Of a stretch of DNA of 14,696 bases, positions 14,189 to 14,696 are shown in pieces (within the stretch, counting starts at the first letter, position 1; every line of letters starts with the position of its first letter). The notes under the pieces were generated by a model. The model saw only the letters and a program-made list of their open reading frames with translations. It was not told the DNA's origin and did no database searches. The position numbers and the translations under genes are program-made. Origin of the DNA: JAGMXM01 sp964458325 (GTDB lineage Bacteria; Verrucomicrobiota; Verrucomicrobiia; Limisphaerales; UBA1319); the NCBI GenBank assembly GCA_964458325.1, contig CAYWIM010000102.1:1-14696 (forward strand). The letters run 5' to 3'.

Positions 14189-14696
<508 letters not shown>

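Overview
This is a GC-rich (by eye, mid-to-high 60s %) bacterial chromosome segment with tightly packed genes. S2, EF-Ts, ClpP and ClpX are unmistakable. The style of the surface-glycan genes, the large TPR membrane protein and the sugar-epimerase-like gene beside a secreted esterase-like gene suggests the PVC superphylum, most likely Verrucomicrobiota. That placement is inference from protein style only.

Bases 1-8446 are read leftward. In transcription order they hold rpsB (S2) and tsf (EF-Ts); an RlmD-type 23S rRNA uracil-C5 methyltransferase; a 987-residue polytopic membrane protein with a DUF2723-like front and a C-terminal TPR array; a GT4 glycosyltransferase; and a WecA/MraY-family polyprenyl-phosphate sugar-1-phosphate transferase. 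The last two genes are 2 nt apart and look like part of a lipid-linked glycan assembly pathway that continues beyond base 1. The S2 gene has a leader of about 174 nt with two abutting hairpins next to its start codon, a candidate for autogenous control by S2.

Bases 8447-8783 are a divergent control region. Rightward from it runs a two-gene unit: a galactose-mutarotase-fold protein of unknown substrate and, overlapping it by ATGA, a secreted alpha/beta hydrolase (Ser226, Asp314, His351). A strong hairpin at 11154-11172 separates the hydrolase from a convergent two-component system. In that system an OmpR-family regulator and its HAMP/HisKA sensor kinase overlap by 20 nt and are read leftward. 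Divergent from the regulator is clpP, followed 9 nt later by clpX, which runs off the right edge. The ClpP and S2 proteins carry low-complexity Ala/Pro-rich C-terminal tails.

No tRNA, rRNA, CRISPR array, insertion sequence or phage gene was seen. Two observations stand out: the structured rpsB leader, and a marked excess of the palindrome CTCGAG (about 34 copies by hand count, against about 7 for GAGCTC and about 10 for CAGCTG, which have the same composition). No clearly new multi-gene system was found; the mutarotase-like/hydrolase pair is the least explained gene set.
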